From IMG/VR virus record IMGVR_UViG_3300034198_022305, positions 1 through 28,899 of that record: 28,899 bases of DNA. One strand, given 5' to 3'. A program made the position numbers and the translations under genes. The stretch comes from a virus. Below, piece after piece: positions 17,496-24,902 of this stretch; the first letter of the stretch is position 1, and every line of letters begins with the position of its first letter. The notes under the pieces are model-generated. The model had not been told where the DNA came from, ran no database searches, and worked only from the letters and a program-made list of their open reading frames with translations.

Positions 17496-19108
17496 TATAC
17501 TCTACCAAAGTTTACATTAATATCTGTTGCAGTAGCTCTTTCTTGTGTCAAAATTTGATTCATAATATTAAGATTTTCAGTCTCTGAATCAACATAAGTT
17601 TGCTGATTTTCACCGACCAATACTTGAGCTTCTGTTACGCCTGAATCAGAAGAAATAAGTGCTGATGGATCAGCACTGCCAACACGCGGAGTAGGTGGTT
17701 TAGTAGAAGGAGCAGGCGTAGTAGCTGCTTCTGAATCTGTAGTAGTGCTTTGTTCAGGAACAGGTGGTGCATCTCCCGTAATTAAATTAAGAGTATCAGA
17801 CTTTAATTTACCTAACATTTGATCTTTAATAAAATCTGCTATATCTGGAACAGTCATGGATGCACCAAATGAAGATATAGATTCAGCTATATTAATAATA
17901 TTTTTTACACCATTTATGGTATTATAAAGTCCAGGTACTAATGTTGCTGCTATATCAGAAAGTTGATTCAAATTTGATAATGAAGTACCAAATAGCATAT
18001 TTAGTCCTCCAAGTTGTACAGCATTTATAACTGAATTTAAACCTGATACAATACTATTTGCACTTATTAAGCTTTGGCCGGCAGCTGATAAAAATGAATT
18101 TACTGCTAAATCACTTAATAAAGATTGTCCTGCTACAATTCCTCCCGGTATACTTGCTAAAGAATCTATCCCACCAAGAGATCCAAGCTGAGAAATAGTA
18201 GATATAGCCGAAAGTTGATTCATTAAATTGTTAGAAGAATCGGCAAAAGAAGAACTAGAAGATAAAGAACTTAACATTGATGGGTTAAATGACGGAGCAG
18301 ATAAAGAAGTTAAAGGATTAGCAGTTCCGCTTTGAAATGTGTTTGATATATTACTTAAAGCTTGATTAGTAGCTTGTAAGACATTTGGTGATAAAGAAGT
18401 TGGATCTATTGAATTTAAAAGTGAAAACGTTTTGTCTATGCCTATAGTACTCATTAAAGATGATAGCCCTCGAGTTATACTCGATGCTCCAATATCTACC
18501 AAACCAGCAGCTGTACTAAATGCGTCTATTGCTTGCAATTTACTAATTGCTATAACTGCTCCATTAAGAGAACCTGACATATTTGATGGATCTAATTGCA
18601 TTATAGTAGAAATAATATTAGTTGGTATAGATGATAATACACCAACACCAGCTGATAATGAAGCAAACTTAGATCCAGCTATAGCCAATGCAGTTAAGTT
18701 TTTACCACCTAAAGCTGCATTCAAATCTTGACCACGAGCAGCATTTGCCATATCATTCGTAGTAGAATCGATTGTGTACGATCCATCAACAATTTGCCCA
18801 GTTTTAGTTGTACCAGCAGACTGCAAAGTTCCTGTTGTTATTAATATAGTTCTTTCTGAATCTGCAAAATAGCCATCTACTATAGTTCCAACAACAGCAC
18901 CAACCGGCGAACTACCAACACCGAGAAGAGAAGCTCCCCATTGACTTCTTGGTATTGCCCATGGCAATTCACTATCTGGTATTAAAGATTGATTATCATG
19001 TAGACCAAATAAACGGACTTGAAGACGACCTTGTTGCTTTGGATCCATAACATTTACTACACGACCACGCCATCTTGTTCCACTATAGTCTGATGTTCTA
19101 TCTAACAT
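17495..19108 (-). CDS. 5: gp5-like baseplate hub protein (OB-fold, no lysozyme domain seen)
   Basis: The 537-residue product starts with a gp5 OB-fold domain (residues 8-110): TRWRGRVVNVMDPKQQGRLQ, VRLFGLHD, LPWAIPRSQ, then VGAVVGTIVDGYFADSERTI. T4 gp5 continues with a lysozyme domain and a beta-helix. Neither is recognisable here. Instead residues 140-430 are rich in Ser, Leu, Ile and Ala and look helical (for example LSSLSSSSSFADSSNNLMNQ, then SLGGIDSLASIPGG), followed by a Pro/Thr-rich linker (TTPAPSTKPPTPR) and a short C-terminal segment. The needle is the next gene, overlapping by one base. AAAGGA at 19118-19123, nine bases before the ATG, supports the start. Preceded by gp27, its usual hub partner. 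The role of the middle region is unknown. Confidence 0.85.
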   Translation of the reverse strand: MLDRTSDYSGTRWRGRVVNVMDPKQQGRLQVRLFGLHDNQSLIPDSELPWAIPRSQWGASLLGVGSSPVGAVVGTIVDGYFADSERTILITTGTLQSAGTTKTGQIVDGSYTIDSTTNDMANAARGQDLNAALGGKNLTALAIAGSKFASLSAGVGVLSSIPTNIISTIMQLDPSNMSGSLNGAVIAISKLQAIDAFSTAAGLVDIGASSITRGLSSLMSTIGIDKTFSLLNSIDPTSLSPNVLQATNQALSNISNTFQSGTANPLTSLSAPSFNPSMLSSLSSSSSFADSSNNLMNQLSAISTISQLGSLGGIDSLASIPGGIVAGQSLLSDLAVNSFLSAAGQSLISANSIVSGLNSVINAVQLGGLNMLFGTSLSNLNQLSDIAATLVPGLYNTINGVKNIINIAESISSFGASMTVPDIADFIKDQMLGKLKSDTLNLITGDAPPVPEQSTTTDSEAATTPAPSTKPPTPRVGSADPSALISSDSGVTEAQVLVGENQQTYVDSETENLNIMNQILTQERATATDINVNFGRV

Positions 19109-19121
19109 AATATGTTATCCT

Positions 19122-20327
19122 TTAATTCAAGCATTCAAGTACGCACGAATAACGTGGTCTTTCACCCTCGGGATTGATCATATGACGAAGAGAAGAAATT
19201 ATAAAATTGCCAGACACATTATCTTTTTTAGGGTTACCACTTAAAGCACTCTGTTGTTGAATATTAATATTGATTAGATCACCAGCTTTAAGCTTTGTAT
19301 CTCCAAAAACTCTTAATCTTACTATATTTTGCATAAGCATACCTGAATATGCTAATCTATTCGGTGTTGATTCTGGTATATTAGTAATTGGTAATCTATT
19401 ATCATATGGAATTGTAGAAGTACTGCCAGGATATTTTCCAAACTTTGATATAAATGAAGGCTTATTCCAATTATTAGGATCACCATATTTATCATTTTTA
19501 GCAGGAAAATCAATAGACTTAGATATATACTCATTAGTTTCGAAATTAAAAGTATTATAACGAGATTTAATCGTTCCTTTATCTATTCTATCCATTGCAT
19601 TAAAATTGTATGGTAATTCATATCCAAATATATTATTATCAGTAAGTTTAGTAATGTCTGAACTAACTGCGCTATCTTGTATAAAATTCTTTATGACACT
19701 CCCTTTAAACATACTTTCAATAGTTATAAAGTTGAATCCAGTTTGATTTTCAAAAAATACATAGCTTGAAGATTGGTTCTGAGACGATACTGCTCTATTA
19801 CGAATTCTATCTATAAATGGCCAAACTTTTTCGTTTTGCGCCAAAATATCTTGAATTCCTTTAGTCTCTTCAATATTAATCTTCTTTTTAGTTTTTAAGT
19901 AGCTTTTCAAAACATCTTGAATATTATGAGATATTAATTTTCCTTTGTAACTCTTTTGTATATAGCCATATGTATCAACACCACCAGATGCATAAAAAGC
20001 TTCCTCGGAAGTGCAAAGAAGAGTCATAGTTCTAGATTTATATTGCGCACTAGGCTCAAGATTCATTGGTTTGTTTATAAGAAACTTATATGTTACTTTA
20101 TTACCGCCGGGTGTTTGAAATGTTATATCAAATGGTTCGCCACCTGATAATTTAAGAGCTGAAAACAATACATCATCATTATCTCTTACATTAATTTCGG
20201 CAACAATACATGGTACAAATATACTTTCATATATTGAACATGATATAAAACCGGTAGAAATATTTCTACCAGCTAATGTCATGCTATTAATAATAAGATC
20301 ACCTGGTTGATATGAGTTTAATGCCAT
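19122..20327 (-). CDS. 27: Baseplate hub subunit gp27-like
   Basis: The 401-residue product is close to the length of T4 gp27 (391). It starts YQPGDLIINSMTLAGRN and contains early tube-domain-like strands (FVPCIVAEINVRDNDDVLFS, then GGEPFDITFQTPGGNKVTYK), a middle region with YVFFENQTGFNFITIESMF, and a C-terminal domain with RLRVFGDTKLKAGDLININI and NFIISSLRHMINPEG. This layout fits gp27/gpD-type hub proteins, whose trimer forms a cup holding gp5 and connects to the tail tube. It is directly followed by gp5, as expected for a hub cassette, with the gp5 Shine-Dalgarno sequence overlapping its stop codon. The start lies 4 bases after the gp53 stop. The assignment rests on remembered family patterns plus position. 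Confidence 0.85.
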   Translation of the reverse strand: MALNSYQPGDLIINSMTLAGRNISTGFISCSIYESIFVPCIVAEINVRDNDDVLFSALKLSGGEPFDITFQTPGGNKVTYKFLINKPMNLEPSAQYKSRTMTLLCTSEEAFYASGGVDTYGYIQKSYKGKLISHNIQDVLKSYLKTKKKINIEETKGIQDILAQNEKVWPFIDRIRNRAVSSQNQSSSYVFFENQTGFNFITIESMFKGSVIKNFIQDSAVSSDITKLTDNNIFGYELPYNFNAMDRIDKGTIKSRYNTFNFETNEYISKSIDFPAKNDKYGDPNNWNKPSFISKFGKYPGSTSTIPYDNRLPITNIPESTPNRLAYSGMLMQNIVRLRVFGDTKLKAGDLININIQQQSALSGNPKKDNVSGNFIISSLRHMINPEGERPRYSCVLECLN

Positions 20328-20331
20328 ATGA

Positions 20332-21276
20332 TTAAAGTAAATTAGCTAATGTATCAGACATCTGTGAAGATATATCTTCAGCTGCAGATGGATTAATTAA
20401 TCTTATTGTTTTATTTTTTAGATTTTTTTCTAATTCATCTTCATATATTGTAACTGGACTCCAATATATTGAATCTGCAGCTGTAATGTTATTTGCAAGT
20501 GATGATTTACTAGTTATGAAGTTATTAGTAAAACTTTCAGTTCCATAGACATAACTATTTGAAAAACTAATAGTAGTATTAGCTGGTGCTGTATCAACGT
20601 AACCACTAGTGTGTTGAATAGTAACAGATGTCGTGTTAGATGTTAATACTTGTCCACTACCAATAGTAGAATTTGAACTATTGTTATAACCAAACCGTAC
20701 AGTAACTATCTCATTATTCACATATAAAGCATTTCCAAGTATATTATATTTGACTATTTTATTAGTTTTAATAATACTATCTAGTCTTTTTCTCTTATAT
20801 CCAGTAATATTAGATCCTGTAAAAGTTGGTTCATAATAGCGTTTAGCTGTATCTAGATATGTGTTTCCAAATGCATTTTGTTTAGATATATCTGGTAAAC
20901 TATTATAAGTTGATATATCTATTATGATTTGATCATTATACCAATTATTTCTATAATAACTAATTTTTGCAGTAATCTTATCGATATTTCCATACTTTTT
21001 AAACAAATAATCATTAAAAACATTATCGGGCATATACCAGTCATAGTATGGATCGGTTATCCCATTAGATAGATATACTATCCAGCTCATATATTGATCA
21101 TTTAATAAACGATCAGCTAATTGGTCAGGTCTTTCATTATTGTCAATATCATATGGATAGTACAAAAAATTATTTTTAGCTGGAAAATCACGCACTACTA
21201 CTCTCTCAGTTATATTAACTGAGAGAGAACCATTATAATCAATTAGTGGAAATTTAGAGAAATAACTTTCAGACAT
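20332..21276 (-). CDS. 53: Baseplate wedge subunit gp53, with a C-terminal extension
   Basis: Residues 1-110 follow the gp53 family pattern: SYFSKFPLIDYNG, VVRDFPAKNNFLYYPYDIDN, ERPDQLADRLLNDQYMSWIV, YLSNGITDPYYDWYMPD. T4 gp53 has 196 residues and joins neighbouring wedges around the hub; this one has 314. The added part includes a beta-like insert (residues 190-270, SNTTSVTIQHTSGYVDTAP) resembling the Asn/Thr-rich inserts of the other baseplate proteins here. The last 45 residues return to the family pattern (SIYWSPVTIYEDELEKNLKN, KTIRLINPS). It sits between the tube cap and gp27, with gaps of 9 and 4 bases, so it is part of one transcript. Confidence 0.92.
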   Translation of the reverse strand: MSESYFSKFPLIDYNGSLSVNITERVVVRDFPAKNNFLYYPYDIDNNERPDQLADRLLNDQYMSWIVYLSNGITDPYYDWYMPDNVFNDYLFKKYGNIDKITAKISYYRNNWYNDQIIIDISTYNSLPDISKQNAFGNTYLDTAKRYYEPTFTGSNITGYKRKRLDSIIKTNKIVKYNILGNALYVNNEIVTVRFGYNNSSNSTIGSGQVLTSNTTSVTIQHTSGYVDTAPANTTISFSNSYVYGTESFTNNFITSKSSLANNITAADSIYWSPVTIYEDELEKNLKNKTIRLINPSAAEDISSQMSDTLANLL

Positions 21277-21285
21277 TATTGAACC

Positions 21286-22272
21286 TTATTTTCTTGGCAT
21301 CAATGATGCACCAGCAACCATATCATTTTGAAAATCCAGTTTTGTCCAATATTCAATTTCCATGAGTTTAAGACTTATCTTAACTTCTGTAGGTACATTC
21401 TGACTTCCCTTAAAGAAAGAAGGTGTAGAAGCAGGAGCATAGTCAATTGAAAAATTTGTAATTGCACATGGTTTGAATCGATATAGAAAATCATCATTAG
21501 AATAAAATGCAACCTGAACCATACTTGGATAATTTAAAAGTGTGCCAGATGAACTTGTTGCTACATCAGGAAGCATATGCCATTTAAATTCATTTACTAT
21601 AGAAGTTATTATTCTAGATTCTTCTGGATCTTTTGCTAATAGATTCCAGCTAAATTCATGTGTTTTAAAAGTAGGCTCTTTAAACATGACTGTCAAGAAT
21701 GGATTAATAGCTAAACCCAGCGGTTGTAAAACTTGTTCTAGTTTCAAATCAGCGCCAATGCCGCCTGTCGCTATATTTAGTGTATTATTAATTTTTGGTA
21801 TTGTGTCACTTTTAAGTTTGCTTAATGCTCCGCCTTGAACCCCTGCGGCAACTCCGCTTCCAATCCCTGCTAATACTGAATCAATTGTTGCACTTGAATT
21901 TTGCTGAGTACTTTCTAATACACTTTCAATAATAGCGCCAGTTACTGGCTCTGCTTTATCAGCACCCCACGTTGCTGCAAATCTATCTTGTATACTTTTA
22001 GCTACTGGTAGTCTAATAGTACCAGCTTTTTTCATATAAGGCTGGTCAAAAATTGATCTACGCTTATATTCATGAAAATCAAACGACATGCTTAGTGAAA
22101 ATTTATCTAAATCTCTTGGAAATACGAGTGGCAGAGTACTTATTTTTTTCTCAAATGGTCTTTTAGCACTAAGAGCAGCAGCCACAGTTCCAATTGCTAC
22201 TACGGCTGCAGCTGCATCAAGAATGCCAAATGAACGGAGTGTTTTTACTAAATCAATATTAGTCTTGGCCAT
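21286..22272 (-). CDS. gp48/gp54-like tail tube-baseplate cap protein
   Basis: The 328-residue product ends with a region typical of gp48/gp54 proteins: INPFLTVMFKEPTFKTHEFS, WNLLAKDPEESRIITSIVNE, FKWHMLPD, DDFLYRFKPCAITNFSIDYA, and NVPTEVKISLKLMEIEYWT (residues 192-312). In T4, gp48 and gp54 sit on the hub and start tube polymerisation; they share the tail-tube fold. Residues 15-40 are Ala/Val-rich (LDAAAAVVAIGTVAAALSA) and residues 130-150 Gly/Ala-rich, unlike T4. It is the first gene of the leftward block, with an exact TATAAATA box 28 bases upstream of the ATG and AAGGA in the leader. Whether it is gp48 or gp54 cannot be decided by eye. Confidence 0.8.
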   Translation of the reverse strand: MAKTNIDLVKTLRSFGILDAAAAVVAIGTVAAALSAKRPFEKKISTLPLVFPRDLDKFSLSMSFDFHEYKRRSIFDQPYMKKAGTIRLPVAKSIQDRFAATWGADKAEPVTGAIIESVLESTQQNSSATIDSVLAGIGSGVAAGVQGGALSKLKSDTIPKINNTLNIATGGIGADLKLEQVLQPLGLAINPFLTVMFKEPTFKTHEFSWNLLAKDPEESRIITSIVNEFKWHMLPDVATSSSGTLLNYPSMVQVAFYSNDDFLYRFKPCAITNFSIDYAPASTPSFFKGSQNVPTEVKISLKLMEIEYWTKLDFQNDMVAGASLMPRK

Positions 22273-22300
22273 ATCTTATTGTTTTTCCTTGATATTGACT

Positions 22301-22308
22301 TATTTATA
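22301..22308 (-). promoter_or_regulatory. T4-type late promoter box TATAAATA for the leftward baseplate block
   Basis: The minus strand reads TATAAATAAG, an exact late box, 28 bases before the ATG of the tube-cap gene at 22272. The leader contains AAGGAAAAACAATAAGAT. It is in the only divergent intergenic region of the window and is the obvious start for the whole leftward block. Confidence 0.75.
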
Positions 22309-22311
22309 ATG

Positions 22312-22319
22312 CATAAATA
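22312..22319 (+). promoter_or_regulatory. Candidate late promoter box CATAAATA for the rightward block
   Basis: The plus strand reads CATAAATA AGAAAC ATG, with the box six bases from the gp4 start codon. It is separated from the opposing TATAAATA box by three bases, so the two form a near-palindrome, CTTATTTATAatgcATAAATAAG. The C in place of the first T is the same variant found before gp8. Confidence 0.55.
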
Positions 22320-22325
22320 AGAAAC

Positions 22326-22760
22326 ATGAAAGGTTTATTTAAGCCACAAAACTTAGCTAAATATATGGGTGACCCAACGAAGATTGTTTTTAGATCATCT
22401 TGGGAACTAAAATTCATGTCTTATCTAGATCAACACACTGATGTTATTTATTGGCAATCTGAAGAGCTCTTTATACCATATAAATCACCGGTTGATGGCA
22501 GATATCATAGGTATTTTCCAGACTTTCTAGTCAAAAAGAAAGAAAGTGATGGTGCTGTAAAGACCGCCATTATAGAAATAAAGCCAGAAAAACAAACAAA
22601 GCCGCCAAAACATCCTGGAAAAGTAACTAAAAGATATATAAACGAGGTGTATACTTGGGGCATAAATGATTCAAAATGGAAAGCCGCAAGAGAATACTGC
22701 GCTGATAGAAAGTGGTCTTTTTACATATTCACTGAGAAAGAACTAGGCATAAAATGGTAA
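22326..22760 (+). CDS. 4: Head completion protein gp4 (T4 gp50/gp4), PD-(D/E)XK nuclease-like
   Basis: The 144-residue product (T4 gp4: 150) has the family pattern throughout: GLFKPQNLAKYMGDPTK, FRSSWELKFMSYLD, IPYKSPVDGRYHRYFPDFLV, IIEIKPEKQTKPPKHPGK, and KWKAAREYCADRKWSFYIFT. It is needed for finishing DNA-filled heads before tail joining. The arrangement E27, P65-D66 and E84-I-K86 looks like a PD-(D/E)XK nuclease active site, with E27 as the possible helix-1 glutamate. Alignment of the N-terminus with relatives supports the ATG at 22326, although no Shine-Dalgarno sequence precedes it and the late box is only six bases away. It overlaps the next gene by seven bases (ATGGTAA). Confidence 0.93.
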   Translation: MKGLFKPQNLAKYMGDPTKIVFRSSWELKFMSYLDQHTDVIYWQSEELFIPYKSPVDGRYHRYFPDFLVKKKESDGAVKTAIIEIKPEKQTKPPKHPGKVTKRYINEVYTWGINDSKWKAAREYCADRKWSFYIFTEKELGIKW

Positions 22761-23359
22761 CTTCCATCTTTCAGACTCTTTCAGAAAAAGCACAGACTGC
22801 TAAAATAGATCCAAAGAATGCCATGGCATCACGTGAGTGGTATAGATCCACGGCTGCTAAGATGATACAGATCAATAATAATCGTGTAATAGATCCTAAA
22901 AATGTTAGAAGTAATCTAAATACTCAAAATATTGGTCAAATGTTTATGTTCTTTTATGATCCGAAGAATAAACAAACTCTTCCATATTATGACAGATTTC
23001 CTTTAGTATTCCCTATAGAACTATATTCAGATGGATTCCTTGGTATTAATCTGCACTATTTACCGCAAAAATATAGAGCAAATCTAATGGATGCTTTATA
23101 TTCAACTATAAATAATAAGAAGAATGATAAAACTACGCGTCTTAGAATAAACTACGAAATATTAAGGTCAGCATCTAAAATGAGATATTTTAAGCCATGC
23201 TTAAAGAGATATCTATCAGCACATGTACTTCAGAAATTTCTGTATATAGATCCTGAAAACTGGGATAAGTGTTTAATGCTTCCAACAGAACGATTTGTTA
23301 AGAAAAATAAGTCATATATTCAAGCCGAAAGCGCACGTACAGTGGCTGGAAGACTATAA
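22754..23359 (+). CDS. Conserved T4-like phage protein of unknown function, next to gp4
   Basis: The 201-residue basic product contains a clearly conserved-looking core: GQMFMFFYDPKNKQTLPYYD, RFPLVFPIELYSDGFLGINL, HYLPQKYRANLMDALYSTIN (residues 56-116), then LRSASKMRYFKPCLKRYLSA and a C-terminal FLYIDPENWDKCLMLPTERF. I recall similar proteins following gp4 in other T4-like phages, without a firm function. Being beside gp4 and a tube-like gene suggests a part in head-tail assembly or the DNA end, perhaps a replacement for T4 gp2, which neighbours gene 4 in T4. I see no sequence evidence for that. It overlaps gp4 by seven bases and the next gene by one (TAATG). Confidence 0.85.
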   Translation: MVTSIFQTLSEKAQTAKIDPKNAMASREWYRSTAAKMIQINNNRVIDPKNVRSNLNTQNIGQMFMFFYDPKNKQTLPYYDRFPLVFPIELYSDGFLGINLHYLPQKYRANLMDALYSTINNKKNDKTTRLRINYEILRSASKMRYFKPCLKRYLSAHVLQKFLYIDPENWDKCLMLPTERFVKKNKSYIQAESARTVAGRL

Positions 23360-24168
23360 TGTTTAATGTAGCAGATTTCAAAAGCTATCTATCAGAAACA
23401 GGTACTCTACCTACAAACAGATTTTCTGTAGAGATTCCTGTTCCAAAAGTTTTATTTGGTGCTGAAGTAGTAGTAAATAACAAGAGAAGACCTATACCTG
23501 GCTTCACTGAAGATTTACAATTTAGAGCAGAATCTATTACTGCTCCTGGCGTTACATTAGATATGACAAATGTAAATAGATATGGTATCGGTCCAATTCA
23601 GAAATTTCCATTTAATGCTAATTTTACTCCAGTTTCTATAGCATTTTTAGCAGACAAAGATAGTCTTGTATGGATATTCTTTTATAACTGGTTGAATAAC
23701 ATTTTCTCATATAGTTATGACGACGCTAATCCAAGTGCAGACTTTTTAAGATATCGTGCTAACTACATGGTAGACTATGTAGTAGATCCTAAAATAAATG
23801 TATATGATTATAATAAAGTATTGTCTACTACTATACAACTTATTGATGCTTATCCAATAAGTATGAACGAGGTAAATCTGTCGTGGAGTGATAATAACCA
23901 GCTTATGCGCATAACAGTATCATTTGCTTATCGTCACTGGAGAATAGCAAACGCTGATATGGCAGATAATTCTACTAAGAGTCCCGGAGTGGCTGGTTTA
24001 AATATTCCACGAGGTAAATCCTTGACCGAGGTAACATATTCATCAAATACATTTATACGCGAAAATGGCGAAACTGGCTATATGGGTCGTGGTGGTTCAG
24101 CAGTTGGCGATCGTGCAGCCCGTGGCGGACCAATAAAAGCTTCACCAAGAACAATAAACACTCCATAA
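23359..24168 (+). CDS. Tail-tube-fold baseplate/tube protein (gp54/gp19-like)
   Basis: The 269-residue product has the pattern of tube-fold proteins found in marine T4-like phages: FRAESITAPGVTLDMTNVNR, YGIGPIQKFPFNANFTPVSI, FFYNWLNNIFSYSYDD, TTIQLIDAYPISMNEVNLSW, SDNNQLMRITVSFAYRHW (residues 55-195). In these proteins the paired beta sheets build the inner tube or its baseplate starter. T4 gp19 (163 residues) is the tube itself; gp54 (320) and gp48 are the starters. At 269 residues, lying beside gp26 rather than the sheath gene, it is more likely a tube-initiator than the main tube. The Gly/Arg-rich last 60 residues (GYMGRGGSAVGDRAARGGP) look disordered. Start overlaps the preceding stop by one base. 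Confidence 0.78.
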   Translation: MFNVADFKSYLSETGTLPTNRFSVEIPVPKVLFGAEVVVNNKRRPIPGFTEDLQFRAESITAPGVTLDMTNVNRYGIGPIQKFPFNANFTPVSIAFLADKDSLVWIFFYNWLNNIFSYSYDDANPSADFLRYRANYMVDYVVDPKINVYDYNKVLSTTIQLIDAYPISMNEVNLSWSDNNQLMRITVSFAYRHWRIANADMADNSTKSPGVAGLNIPRGKSLTEVTYSSNTFIRENGETGYMGRGGSAVGDRAARGGPIKASPRTINTP

Positions 24169-24180
24169 TAAATTATGAAT

Positions 24181-24184
24181 GAGG
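24181..24184 (+). promoter_or_regulatory. Ribosome binding site deciding the gp26 start
   Basis: GAGG lies seven bases before the ATG at 24192. A TTG at 24186, two codons upstream in the same frame, is only one base from GAGG and cannot use it, so ATG 24192 is preferred. Confidence 0.7.
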
Positions 24185-24191
24185 TTTGATT

Positions 24192-24902
24192 ATGACATTA
24201 CCTAAAATACAGCATCCAACGTTTAGAATTATCGTTCCATCTACTAAGAAACAGTTATTGTTTAGACCATTTCTGGTAAGAGAAGAAAAGATTCTTCTTA
24301 TGGCTAAAGCCGGAGAAGATTCAACTGATATCTTATCTGCGGTAAAACAAGTTGTAAACAACTGTTGTGAAGAAAAAAACTTTAATATTAATAAGCTAAC
24401 TATATTTGATATTGAATATATTTTTCTGAAGATTAGAGCTAACTCTGTAAGTAATAAAGTAAATCTTACATTTAAAGACTTAGAAGATGAAAAAGAATAT
24501 GCATTTGAAGTAGATTTAAATGCAGTGGAAGTGGAATATCCAAAAAATACTGATAATAGAATAGCTATTGATGAAAAGATGGGTATTTTAATGAAGTATC
24601 CAAGTGCATCAATATACGACGACAAAGACTTTATGAAGCTTGGAAAAGATTCTCTCTTTGAATTAATCATTAGATGTATTGATAAGATCTATAATAATGA
24701 TGAGATGTTTGATTCATCAAGTTATACGCGCGAAGAAATAATAGAATTCTTAGATAATATGAACGTTAATACATTTGAAAAGATACAACGGTTTATTACT
24801 GACTCGCCAACAATGAAGCATGTACTTAATTATAAGAATTCGCTTGGAAATGACCGCAAGATTGAGCTAACGACTCTAACAGATTTTTTTACATTGCGCT
24901 GA
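24192..24902 (+). CDS. 26: Baseplate hub assembly protein gp26-like
   Basis: The 236-residue product fits the T4_baseplate (gp26) family: LPKIQHPTFRIIVPSTKKQL, LFRPFLVREEKILLMAKAGE, DILSAVKQVVNNCC, LTIFDIEYIFLKIRANSVSN, then LTFKDLEDEKEYAFEVDLN. T4 gp26 (208 residues) is needed for hub assembly and is sometimes counted as a chaperone. The zero-frame protein ends DFFTLR. Just before the end lies a run of seven T that allows a -1 shift into a further 61 codons (see the slippery site), so two products are likely: 236 and about 294 residues. Short/long pairs of this kind are typical of tail assembly chaperones encoded before a tape-measure gene. Confidence 0.88.
   Translation: MTLPKIQHPTFRIIVPSTKKQLLFRPFLVREEKILLMAKAGEDSTDILSAVKQVVNNCCEEKNFNINKLTIFDIEYIFLKIRANSVSNKVNLTFKDLEDEKEYAFEVDLNAVEVEYPKNTDNRIAIDEKMGILMKYPSASIYDDKDFMKLGKDSLFELIIRCIDKIYNNDEMFDSSSYTREEIIEFLDNMNVNTFEKIQRFITDSPTMKHVLNYKNSLGNDRKIELTTLTDFFTLR
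24884..24890 (+). other. Candidate -1 programmed ribosomal frameshift site (T TTT TTT)
   Basis: In the gp26 frame the codons are GAT TTT TTT ACA, giving the heptamer T TTT TTT in the phase required for simultaneous -1 slippage. After the shift translation reads TTT TTT TAC ATT GCG CTG and continues for 61 codons to TAA at 25073-25075. The zero-frame stop is only ten bases downstream of the run. No strong downstream stem was found by eye. Confidence 0.7.

Noticed and set aside
24186-24191. TTG start for gp26 at 24186
   Set aside because: GAGG at 24181-24184 is correctly spaced only for ATG 24192.
24173-24670. A 165-codon minus-strand open frame opposite gp26
   Set aside because: Antisense to a recognised gp26 gene with a good ribosome binding site; its sequence is Ser/Ile-rich and typical of shadow translation.
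24884-24890. The gp26 frame break as a simple sequencing error in a T run
   Set aside because: Possible, but the phase-perfect T TTT TTT and the known frameshift habit of tail chaperones favour real slippage. Read-level checking of the T count would settle it.
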